Origin: Cardinalis cardinalis
Taxonomy: Eukaryota > Chordata > Aves > Passeriformes > Cardinalidae
Length of the DNA: 64,000 nucleotides
Assembly (NCBI GenBank): GCA_014549065.1
Contig: JACDOX010000170.1
Span: 247,956-311,955 of the forward strand
Reading direction: 5' to 3'
Each line of letters opens with the position of its first letter. Positions within the stretch are counted from its first letter, which is position 1. Positions 36,301 to 48,300 of the stretch are shown piece by piece. The notes under the pieces were generated by a model that saw only the letters and a program-made list of their open reading frames with translations, did no database searches and was not told the origin of the DNA. The position numbers were made by a program, and so were the translations under genes.

Positions 36301-39300
36301 GAGGAAAAAGTGGAAAGGGACTTGGAGGATTCAATCTGAGCAGCCATTCCCACTGGAATTCCAGCNCCTGCTGGAGATGGCAATGCAGGAGCTGAGGCAG
36401 AGGCTTCAGAATAACATTTATCTGAAACCTTCACTCTGGTTCCTCGCATCTGGATGTACAACCTGGCTATCAAAAGCTTAATGTGCAATTTGGCTGACTC
36501 TGCAGTTGTGTTTTCCCTTTTTATTTCCTCCTCTCTGCCAAATGTCTCCCCCTGCCACCCCAGTAATGAGATGCCATATGCATGGAGTTGGGTCAGTTCC
36601 TGCATTGACAGATTTTGGGGCCAGAAGGGACCTCTCAGTGATTGAACCTGACTTCCTNCACATTCCAGGGCATCCCACTCCTCACCCCTGTCTGTCCATG
36701 GAGCCATATCCGTGGAGCTGGGCTCAGCTTCCTCAGAGTGCCCAGTGTTGAGCTCACGGACCTCCCAGGACAGGAGAGAGGATGCTTGNAGAGACCTTTA
36801 GGAATTGTGTGAGCTGATAGCATTGGAAAATGTCATCAGTTCAGCAGGCTGAGGTTTGTCACCTCTCAGTCCTTTGAACTCTGGGGCAGCCTGAAGTGTA
36901 GGAGATTGGTGCTTGGAATTGTGCTGGTTTGTCCATTATTTTGTCATAATTCCAAAGTTTGGTGAGGCTGAAGAGAAGAGGACCNGGTTTTTGAAGGTGT
37001 GTTTGTGTGTGTGGACACAAATGTGAGTTTTCTGATCAGATTATTTCCCTGCCATTAATTAGAATGCGAGCTGTTTTCCAGCCTGTTTTGCTGAAGCCAC
37101 TCTCTGGAGCAGCCTCAGTCTGTGAACTGGAATCTCCACCAGCCTTTTAAATGCATTTCAGGCCTTTGCACTGCTCAGTGGTCTGGGTGTTCACTGCACA
37201 GTTGGGTAAAAAACGTGAAGAAAAGCAATTCTGATGCTTCAAACTTGCATGAAAATCTTTCTGCTTTTCCTCAAACCTTTTCTACTCTTACCACAGCAGT
37301 AGTTTGANTTTTCTCTGAAGGAAGGATTAAGCAACTTGCATTGTGATTGCTGTTTTGAAAGCAAATGAGACTAAAACTTTGAACAATTCCTCCAAACTGC
37401 AGAGGAAGNGGATGGAAAGCTCATCTGTATCTCAGACATTGAATTCAGCCTGGAGCTGTCACGTGCTCTGGTGGTTTTTGAGGGCCACACATCCCCTCTT
37501 GAGTCAGACAGTCTGTTCTGGGAAGCACACGTGGCCTGTGCTGGGGAAGTGGCTGCTGGAAGCTCTCGGTCACCAGAGGGTCAGGGATTGTGCATCTCCT
37601 CTCGTAGCTCATCAGGAGTGCTTTATTGGCCAGCCTTGGGGGAGTGGAAACTTCAAAGGAAGAGAGAGGGNTTTGCTCAGCAAGCTGCAAGGGCCTTTCC
37701 CTCCTGCCTGTAAAAAGCACAGATGTTGGACTGTGGCCCGGCCACCCACTGGGTTCCAGTTTAAAAGCTGTCCACTGNGTCCTGCTAATCACTGGCTGTG
37801 TTTGGTACTCCACAAACCTGCCCCTGCCCCCCAAACCATCCCTTTCTTGTAGCTGCGGAGCTGAAATATAGGGAGACNCAAGAGATCTTGGAAAACGACT
37901 GCTTTGGGCTGCTCTCCCACCCTGTTCAATCCTTGTAAAGCACAAGGTGATATTTTGCTGTTGCAGCACACACAGGAGAGTGCAAAGTGTAACACAGCAA
38001 CAAGAGCTCAATAATTCTTTGCTATTTGACCCCATTTCGACTCAAAGAATAACAGTTTCAGGATTTGGAGTTTATGTTCCTACTGGAAGATGGCTGAGGG
38101 CTGTGCTGCTGTGGGTGATCCTCGTGGGCACTGCCCAGGGCAGTGGTTTTGCAGCCAGGTCAGTGTGGGGCTGGCTCTGATGTGCTGGCTGTGCCACAGA
38201 GGAATTTGTGAGCTGGAATTTNTAATTTTATCTTCAGAAGGAGCAAACTATCAATTTTATGTGATTCTTCATCTGTGCTTTTGGGCTTTTCAGCCCNAAA
38301 ATGTAAATGTATGTTTGGTTGAAATGGGGTCAAGGTATCAGCACAGGAATCTCAGAATGGTTTGGGTTGGGAGGGACCTTAAAGCTCATCCAGTGCCATC
38401 CCTGCCATGGCAGGGACACCTTCCACTGTCCCAGGCTGCTCAGAGCTCCATCCAGCCTGGCCTTGGACACTTGAAGGGATGGAAAATCCACAGTTTCTCT
38501 GGGAAACCTGTCCCAGTGCCCAGAAGGAAACTTTTGTTTGGAATCCTGAGTCCAGCAGTCCTGTCCACTTGACCTGTCAGCTTCAGTCTCCCTCCCCAGG
38601 AGGAAGGGAGCTCATTTCCCCTGCAGGGAACAGGCCTGGTTTCCTTGCTGCTGTTGGCTCGGGGGAAGGCAGGGGTGTTTCCTGTGCCCCAGGCAGGTTG
38701 TGCAGAGGGACAATGTGCCCAGGCTCGGGGAGCTGCAGCCTGGGAGCAGGGCAGGGCAGGACGGTGTGTTCCTCTGCAGGAACCTGCTGCTTCCTGTTCC
38801 CTCCTCTGGGTCAGACCCTGCCTGCTTCCACTTGGCCACACCAGGGATCAGCATGCTTGAGACGCGTCCAGGAGCGGCGACAATGCAAGGAAGCCACCAC
38901 CAAAGGCCATGGGAGCTGGCCAGGAGCAGAGTCCCTTAGGAGGAGAATGGAGAAGGGTCTTTTTCCTGGCCAAGGAGTCCCTGCAGGGGAAGGGCTCGCT
39001 CCTGGGGCTCCTTCCTGGGAAGTGGAGTCTCATTTTTCCTCCTGCTGCCTCTGTGGCCTCCCTCTGGGGCTCCCCAGGCTGCAGCAGGTGCTGGGCTGCT
39101 CTCCCAGTCTGTGCTCCCTTGGTCTGTCCATTCCTGTGGCACACATGGCCAGGAATGCTGGCACAGGTTGGGGTTACAGGATTGTGAGTGTTATTTCCTG
39201 GTGTCTGCTCCTGAGAATTACAGAAATTTTCCCACAATTAAGTCAGCAGTTGAGTTTGAATGTTCAGTTCTCTGTTGTGTGTCTGTGCCTGACTAGATAA

Positions 39301-42300
39301 AAGTTACTTGTCTTCATCTGTTTCAGTTGAAGATCAGCATTTAAAATTTGAAAAGCTGTCACCATTCCGGCCCTTATTTCGTTGCTCCTGTTTGGTGCTG
39401 TATCNTGTATCTTTTATCTTGAGCAAAGTATGTTTAGAGATGAGAATCCACAGAATACCTTTTTTTCAGCTAAAATTATCAGGCTGCTACCTTTGTGATA
39501 CNCAGCCCTGCTTCCTCCTCCTCCCCACTGGGGTGGATGTGCAGCATTCCAGTGACAGATCCTGGGGGTGTGGTCCCCAAAAGTGCTCTGGGCANCTGCA
39601 ACTTCATTTTTTTGCTTGTGCCTCTGAGTTCATGCAAAGCAGTTTGGGATGCTCAAAGGATACCTGAGAAATTTGCCAAATGTGGCCCTTTTGGAGCAGG
39701 GTGGGAGAGTGTAANCAGTAATTACAGCTAGAGTTCATTTGTGATGATTCAGCTGAAGTCAAGTGCTTTGCCAGCTCCCTTCCCCTCGGTGTTGACCACT
39801 GGATTGCTGTTGGGATGGAAGATTCTGGAGGAATGACTAATTTTTCTGCATTTTACTTTCAACTAGCTGCCGCAAGCTCCAGAAACGGAGAGCCCTGTAG
39901 AGGTGTGTCAGCCACCTATATTTGTACAGCACACAAATATTGGTGTTTCACTAGTCCTAGTGGAGTGTCTTGTTGGTAAAAACCCCTGTGAAATGTGTGT
40001 TCCTGCCTGGTGTTACACAGTGGAAATAAGTAGATTTGTTAAAGTGCCTTACTCTANTACAGCATCAGCGTGGTAGTCTGAAAATATAAAAACTTGTAAA
40101 CTAATCCTAAGTCTGTTCCTTTCAGCCATTTCCTTTNTTCTTTAAGGGTGGCACTGGGAAAAGTCTCCTCTCAAATTTTCCTACATTGGCAAAATGAGAC
40201 TTCATTTTGGCCCCTAATGCAGAATTTGGTTTTCCCTTTGCCTCACATACTTAAAAACTTCAATACTTTAAGGAAAGGGAAGTTCTTAGTGGAGGCTTCA
40301 TAACTCTAGAGTAATTGGTGTCCCATTTAAAATGCCCCAGTGGACAAGCTCAGGGTCACTGCACATTGTCAAGGCCACTGGTTGTAAGGGTAATGGATAT
40401 GTGGACACATGTCCTTTATGTGCATAAAGCAGATTATTTGCCAAAAAGAAGGCAAGAAAATTTATAAAATCTTAAATTCCTTTGAAATTCATGGGACATC
40501 CAGACATGGCATTGGTAGATTGTACAACTGGGTGCCAAATCAGTGCAAATCTAAATGAAACAGCATAGGAGTCTAAATCTGGGAGAGTGTTGATTCTCTG
40601 AGCTGTGAAGTTTTTATAAATGTGAGATCATGTAGAAAAAGAAGTGTTTGTGATGATTTAGGCCTTTGTATTTGTAAATTTTGTGGAATAGTGTTTAAAT
40701 GTAACCTGAAACTCTGAGTGGTCATCAAACGGATTTGAGATGTCTGGGAGATGGCTCCTGGTTTCTGATGGGTCCCTTTATAGAGCTGTTATTCTACACC
40801 TTTTGAGATGCCTTAAAGCAGCAAAACCATAATGTGTTTCAGCTTTGCAAAGTGGAAGTTGCATTCCTGGAAATGAATATCTCAAGTGAGAGGGATTTGA
40901 TTTGGAGACGTGCCCGTGCCCAGGGGCAGCTCAGTGACTCCCCACTGCCGTCCTGGCCATGGGGAGGAGCCCCCAGGCTGGGCCAGAAGCCCTCCCCAGT
41001 CTCAAATGAGTTTCAGTGACCACGGTGGGATGTGTTGGGGTCCCTCACCCCCAGAGTGTGTGTCCAGGGGGCTGGGGGCGTTCTGTGTGTCTGTGCATGG
41101 GCATGCGTGGGCTGAGCCCCCAGAGCTGTGTGTCCCTGTGACACCAGGCAGAGCCGTGTTTCCTGAGCACTGCTGGCACTCCTGCATGCCAGGGGGTGTG
41201 TGACGGTGGCAGAGCAGAGGGGTCAGGGCTGGCAGAGGGCAGGTGTCCTGTTCTGGTGGTTTGTCAGTCCATCTCCCTCATCTCCCCCCTCGCATCCAGC
41301 TGTGACTCCCCCAGTATTCCCATGAGTGCCAAGCTGTTGGTCTCTCTTGAGTGTTGTTCTGCTTTAAAATGAACTTTCTGCACGTGCAGCAGGAGCTTGA
41401 TCAAACTCTACCCCAGAGGCAACTGGAGGATCATAGAAGGGTATGTACAGCAGTTGAGCACATTCAGAACCCATCTCTCCCTTTCCCCTGTAAACAGTGA
41501 AGCCTAAGTCATGTAAGAAACTTGTGTGGGTAAATGCTGGCTGGAAAATCCAAAAAAGGAGCCATGTGGACAGAGTGAGGTGCTGGAGCCCCTTCTCTGG
41601 GTTACATGGAAGGGTTGAGTGCTTGGTTGTTCTGAATTGAACTCAGGTCCTGGTCTGGTCCATTCCCACTGTCAAAACCTTCCCCATGGGTGCTGATCAT
41701 GCTGCTGTGAACTGACATCCATCAGTGCTGCTGGAGCTGGCTCCTGGCCACACCACCCCTTTCTAGTCAGCCAAGCTGCAAAATCAAAGTCGGTCCCTTT
41801 NTCCATTTCTTTTGCTCTTGTAGCTGGGAACACAGCAGCAGCAACTTATAACTGCTTCACTCTAAAATATGAAAGATGCTCTGTTTTAAAGCTTCTGACA
41901 GGTTTCTGGTATCACTTAAGAGTTTGTGTTGCATCTGCATTGCTGATGCAGGTACAATGATGTTTCTGTGTGACTTACTCCTACTTTACCTGTGTGTGAA
42001 TGCAGATGGAACTGGACGCTGTTTGGTTTTTCCCTAGGTACCATATTTGATTTTTCTGGTTACTGCCAAACATCTGATATTTGTTTGCACACTGCCCTCG
42101 TCCAAGTGGTGCACAGCACTAACAGGATGGGTAAAGAACTGTTCTGGAGCCAAGCATTGCAGCTGAGTTAATTGGAACATTTCTTAAATACCACTTATTT
42201 TTTCTCCCTTCTGCTTTGATCACGTACTCCTATTTTGTTAGCTGATACCATGGGTTTGGGTAAATTTGTAGGAACCAAANCTTTTTTTCCCAGTTAGAGT

Positions 42301-45300
42301 TTGAAATGCTGGTGACTGTGTATTGGCAGACCTGGATCAGCACCCTCTGACTAGAAACAGCTGCTTGATACTTGTTCCTGCTGTATTTTCTGGTGATTTG
42401 CCTTGTTTTGGATACACAACACCCACAGACACCAGAGGTGCCTGTCCTCCTCAGCTCTTCACTCACCCCAGCTATTTTGACCATGGAATAGAAGTCACCT
42501 CCTCCACAAGGGGCCAGAAGGAGAATCTAGGGGCAGCTCCAAGAGCTTTAGTTGCCCTCCTGAATTCGGGCAAGGTGGAGTTTGCAGAGCAGCTGTTCTC
42601 AAGGCTGGATATGTGTTATCTTTGTAGTAAGTAGTCAAAATCCCTGGTTTAAATGCCATTTGACAGGATGACTGCCAGTTAGCTCAACAGAGGAGGAAGA
42701 AGGTGCTGTGAGAGCTCCCTTGTAGCCATTTGTGTCCTAGGGCCCATCTGGGTGTCAGGCTGCCTTTCCAATCAGTGCACATGTCCAAGGCAGATGTAGT
42801 TCAGGGGGATTTTTGTCTGCTTGGCCTTGTTCTGTCACNTAGCCTCCCTCACCTGCCAGGCTGGGAGCAGGGAGGTGGATAAAGCCCTGCCTCGTGCACT
42901 GAGCGCTCTCATGTCGCTGTCAGTGGCAGGAGCTGCTCCAGGACAGGGATTGCTGCAGCTCCTGAGCTGCCTCCTGCCTCTCCCACATGTTCACTCTTTG
43001 GCCCAAGCAGTGATGGGAAGCNTATGCCCCTTGGAGGAGTGCTCATCTCCTCCTGCTGTTGCTTCCACAGGAGCTTTCCTTTTTTTCTGCTGTTTGGGAG
43101 TTTCTGGAAGCAGCTGGTTGGAACACTGACTTTGTGTTTATTTTGCATCCTGTTGCCTGACACTTGCTCCCTCCCCATCTGATCCCATGAAGTGCAGCTC
43201 CTGGGCTGCAGCTTTCACACTGAGAATCCCCAGGAGCCATTTCTAAGCTGCTGGATAGTGGTGACAGGGTGGCAGTGGGAGCCCTGACTTGAGCCCTGCC
43301 CTGTGGGGAGGGCAGAGGTCCCTCACCAGCTCAGGCATGTGTTGGGCTTCTCTCTGTGGAAGTGATTTCTGAAATTTGGTGAAGAACTTGATTATCAGAC
43401 AGGCTTTTGTAATTTTTTTTTCTTTTGGGGTATAAGGATCTTTTGAGGTGACCTTTGTGAGTGCCAGCTGAGTATAAAATCAGTGGGACTGCAGCAGGGC
43501 TGGAGTTCTGTACAAGCCAATTAATGCACATTTATATAGTTCCATTTACTTGGGTTTTAAAGGCCTCCTGTGAAATTTTAAAGAGTAAGACTTCACTTTT
43601 ATGATAGCTAATGTATTAAATGACATCTTGAATCTATAGTCAGACAACCAATTTCATTTGAAATACAACCAAAAATCAATAAATCGGTGACAAGCACTTT
43701 TTGTGAATGGAACTAAGGATAAGATGCTTTAGTTCATTGGACATATTTTTAATACAAAATTATTTTTGGCTAAATTTTTTTGAAATATTTTTTCTGACTC
43801 CCAGAAAAGCCCTTCCCTCCCCTCTGCAGCACTGGCNCAGGATGGTGCTGCTGTAACCACGCTGCCATTAGCAGGGCAGGAGCTCTCGGTGACAACAATC
43901 CTTACAAAAATCCCTTAATCCCTGTGCAATGTTTGTGTGCTGGCAGCGCCTCCAGCTTTGCCCAGCTCCCCAAATCCCAGGGAATTCCTGTGGAGGCTGC
44001 GGTGGCAGCAGGGGGGTGATGTTCCACCCGGAGGTGTTGGATCTCTGCTGGCTCAGTGCTGGGGCTGTCCTGGGGCTCCAGGTGCTCTGGGNTTTGGGGT
44101 TGTGTGAGGACCTGCTCTGTGCTGGGCTGGGTGCTGGGGTGGGAGGGCTGGTGTGACTCAGGCAGCTGCCAGCAGGGAACAAAGAGCCGAAGAGCCGGGA
44201 TCCAGCGGGATCGCTCGGGTTTCCGCTNGGCAGCTGGTGGATCCTGTCAGCTGCTGGTGGAGGGACGGCAGAGCACAGCCCTGCACGGTTGGTGGGATGG
44301 CAGAACCGGAGAGGTGTGAGGAGATTAAACTGTTCCTTAAAACCATTTCTGGTGTTCCTCTAATCCACCTCTTGATTTTATGTTGGTGCTGTACAGATGC
44401 CACTCCTTTGCCTTTAAGACCGAGACAACAGAACTTAATTAAAACAAAACTCTTGGAAAANTAAATCTGTCTAGAAGGCTGTACACAAAACCTGAGGTGC
44501 AGCTGTCTCTGTGCTGCATGGGGGAACCCATAATCTTATTGAGCCCCATGAGACCCCTCCANTGTCCCAGCCTGCCCCAGCACATCAGGAGCTGCTCAAT
44601 GGATTTCTCCAACTCTCCAGGGTTTCCTTCCCCCCTCCCTCACCACAAGAAGGGTACTGGTAACAGCAGCCCTGCTGCCAATGAACGTGGGTGGTTGGCT
44701 TGCTCGTGGAGCTCCCATGGTGATTTCCTTGTGCTCTTTGCCTGCAGGGCGAGGCCCTGAGGCAGGTTTTGGTGAACCGCTACTACGGCACGGTGCGCGC
44801 GGCCGGCCGGCGCGAGAGCCTCACCGCCTTCGGCAACGGGCCCCTGGCTGCCGGCGGCCCCGGCAAGGCTGCCACGGCAGGTAGGACATCTCTGCTCCTC
44901 CCGGGCTGCCTCCCCTGGCATCTGGGTGGTGGTGTTCGCAGGGGTCCCGGGACGAGGGAGTCTCGGGGTCTCTGCTGCTCACAGTGACTTTGAGATGCGT
45001 NAGAAAGTCTCTTTTNCCAGCCCAGCACTCAAAGAAGGAGTCAGAGCTCTTCAGTTCTCAGTCTCAAGGTTGTTTGTTGTTCCTTATCTATAAAATCCTT
45101 TCTCCTGTCCAGCTGAGGTCTGCTCAGCAGGACAGTCCAAGGCACTCTGCCTGCCCCCGGGGNGGTGTTATCTTTTTATACTAAAAACTACNTGTACAAT
45201 NNTTACAATTACTTTCTAATACTTATCANTTATGGGCTTCTACTCTAAACTAATCTAAAGTGCCACCATCACAGCAGAAGATGGAGGTTAAGAAGAAGAA

Positions 45301-48300
45301 GGAGAGAGGCTGGACATGCCCAGATTCCTCCATCTTGCCCCCTGAACTCCCATTCTAAAAACTCTAAAAAATCTATTTTTCATCTTGTGATAAATTCACT
45401 GTCATTCTACTTAAACTTTTGTGGCTTGTAATTCTTCATATAAGGTTGGTAATTGTTTTTTCCAAGGGCTAAATCAAATGCACATGGGTCTTGGGCTCTG
45501 TGCCAAGATCTCTGAGCCCCCTGGGCAGGGGCTCAAGTCCTCCAGGGCAGCCAGAGGAATTTCTTGGCTTCCAACAGGGAAGAGATGAGAATCTTGACTC
45601 CATGTTTCAGAAGGCTGATTTATTATTTTATGATGTATTAAAAGAAAATGATATGTTAAAACTATACTAAAAGAACAGAAGAAAGGATTTCATCAGAAGG
45701 CTAGGAAAGAAAGAAAAAGGAATGATAATAAAATCTTGTGACTGACCAGAGAGTCTGAGCCAGCTGGACTGTGATTGGCCATTAATTAAAAACAACCACA
45801 TGAGACCAATCAAAGATGCACCTGTTGCATTCCACAGCAGCAGATAATTATTGTTTTTCTTTTCCTCTGAAAAGATCCTTCTCAGAAGAAAAGATCCTTG
45901 CAAAAGGATTTTTCATAAAATATGTCTGCGACGGATGTGTGTTCCTGACCAGTCAGCCCCCTACGGCTCCAACCGGGATGTTTTCCCTCACGGTTTTGTG
46001 TATGAGCTCCCAAAGAAAGTAAAACTGTCCATGTGGGGGACTGCACTTGGGAGCAAATCTAGCAGACAGAGGTCTTTGTGCGTTTCAGTGACTGCCTTGG
46101 GTTGGCTTGACGTTTGTGACATTGCTTTGAATAAATGTACTTAGAAATCCTGATCAATTTAATATTTGCAGTAATATCTAGGAAATGTGCCCATAAGGAT
46201 GTCAGATTATTAACCATTTCTGAAGGAAAACCATTTCATGGTATTGCAGAGATGGTGAGGTAGGATGGAGAGAAATTCCATTTGAAGCCACTTGTACAGT
46301 GAAGTTTATTTAATTTGAGGCCATTGCTAAATGAGTCACTAATGGAATCACAGAATGGGTTGGGTTGAAAGGGACTTCAAAACTCATCCTGCCGTGAGCA
46401 GGGACCCCTTCCCCTATCTCAGGTTGCTCCAAGCCCTGTCCCCNTGGCCTTGCCATCCCCATGGGGTCAGTGCCATCCTGTTTGTCCTGCTCATCTTTAC
46501 AGGAGGAAGCTCTGGGTCGAGCTCCATGAGCCGAGGGGAGATGAGCCTGGCAGATGTGCAGTGCCACCTGGATAAAGAAGGTGCTTCCAACCTGGTCATA
46601 GATCTCATCATGAATGCCACCAGTGACAGAGTCTTCCACGAGAGCATCCTGCTGGCCATTGCCCTGCTGGAAGGTGGGAACACCACGATACAGGTAGGGA
46701 AATGGAAAACTCCATCTTGTGACTGAGCCCTGTCGGGAAGGGAAATGTTTTTATGAAATCCAGGAAATTTGAGAGAGTTAAGGAGGCAGGAGGGGAAATT
46801 ATCTGATTGATCTTTGACCTGTAATTAAGGGAAATATTAATGTCTGCCATGCAAAAGTGAACTTATTGAATGTTTGCACAGGCACTGAGTACATGGGGTG
46901 TTTTCCCAGGGCAGTATAGAGGAATGTGTAAAAAAGGGTTTGTAGATAAGTCATTGACTGCTCTTAGAAATAACTTAAGTAACTNTAACGTGCTCAGAGA
47001 CTTTTACAAAGAGCTGTTCAGTTTCAGACTGGAATTTGACATAAGTGTTTGGTAAAGTCCAGATCACCACCATTCTCCAGCAATCTCAATCTGTTCTTCC
47101 TTTCTGTGTTTTCAATAAGAATTAGGTTCCTCTGAAAGAAAATTGTNCCTGGTGTGGATTAATGAACACACACCAGTGAGCTCTGACACTCTTCCAAACA
47201 GAAAATAAAACCTTACTACAGCAGAACTTGCTTACAAAGATGAATGAATCTATGATATCTTATTTGTTTAGCTCTGCATGTGTTGTGTTTGCAGTCTGTC
47301 TGTGGGGCTGAGTCCTGACCAGTTGTAACTGATTGTTGTGGTTCAAACACACTCTAGATCCCTACAGCAGCACCTCCTGTGTCCATGCAAACTTCCCTTG
47401 AGAGGACAGGGAATGTCTCTGGGCTCCTTCACTCTGTCTCTGTAATCAGTGCCCTCATTAATCCCCTGTGTATAAGCTCTGGAATGAAACTTCTTTGCAA
47501 TGGATAAAGTGGGAATTGAGTGTTGAAAATCCTGTGTCACCTTAAACTGCAGTGACAGGATTAACATTCCTGGGGGACAGTCACTCCTTTAAATTTCCTG
47601 CTCTTCTCTAATGTCAAGGAAGCTGAGCTTTCATCCTTGCAGCTCTCAGGGAGCCTCAGGTAACCTCTCACTGTCATGCTGGAAGGAAAAACAAACTNCA
47701 CCAGCCTGACATGGAGAGATCCTTGGCTTGTGCTGGACCTCAGTGCTAAAGGATGGGCAGAGTCACTTCTAAAGGGCACAAANCTGTGTTGGAAGCAGAT
47801 TCCTTAGCTCACCCACTGCAAACCAACAGGAAAATCTGCAGTCCCTCTCCAAAGGCACCTTTTTGCCCAAAAGGGAGGCAATTCAGTTTGCGTTTGCTGT
47901 CTCTGAGCAGGAGCTGGCAGGCTGTGGAATAGCCCTGCGGTCAGGAGTGATGGATGGCTCTCAGGGCAGTGGCACTTCCACCCCACACTGTGCACTGCTG
48001 CCAGCTCCTGCTGCACTCCAGCCTCTATGGATGTGCTTCCAGAGCCCAGAGTGGCTGTTCTCCGTCCTTTCCCAGGCAGGGATAAGTGCAGCCAGCAGTC
48101 CCTGGGTGCGTGCTCCGGCGGGATGGGCTGGGAGGGGGCTCTGCTGGAGTGTGGGCTGCTTTTAAGTACAGAATGTTTTAGGAACCAAATGACTTGTGAT
48201 GCCTGCAGCTAATGCTGTGAGCTCTGAGGGCTCGGACACACCCAGCAGCTCTTACTCATGCATGCAAAGCACGAAGGGGATGTTATTGAAAATATCCCGT

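Larger units (their letters stand above)
30301..39866. other. Intron 40
   Basis: 9,566 bp. Contains the 71-bp minisatellite at 33.8-34.7 kb and antisense CR1 pieces at 36.6 and 38.3 kb. The rest shows no recognised element. Open frames of up to 297 codons here are chance. Confidence 0.6.
44881..46502. other. Intron 43
   Basis: 1,622 bp, most of it an antisense LTR-derived block plus one antisense CR1 fragment. Confidence 0.8.

Noticed and set aside
38407..39300. Open frame of 297 codons on the + strand, the longest not made by N
   Set aside because: Begins inside an antisense CR1 fragment, has low-complexity GC-rich composition and no recognisable domain or splice pattern.
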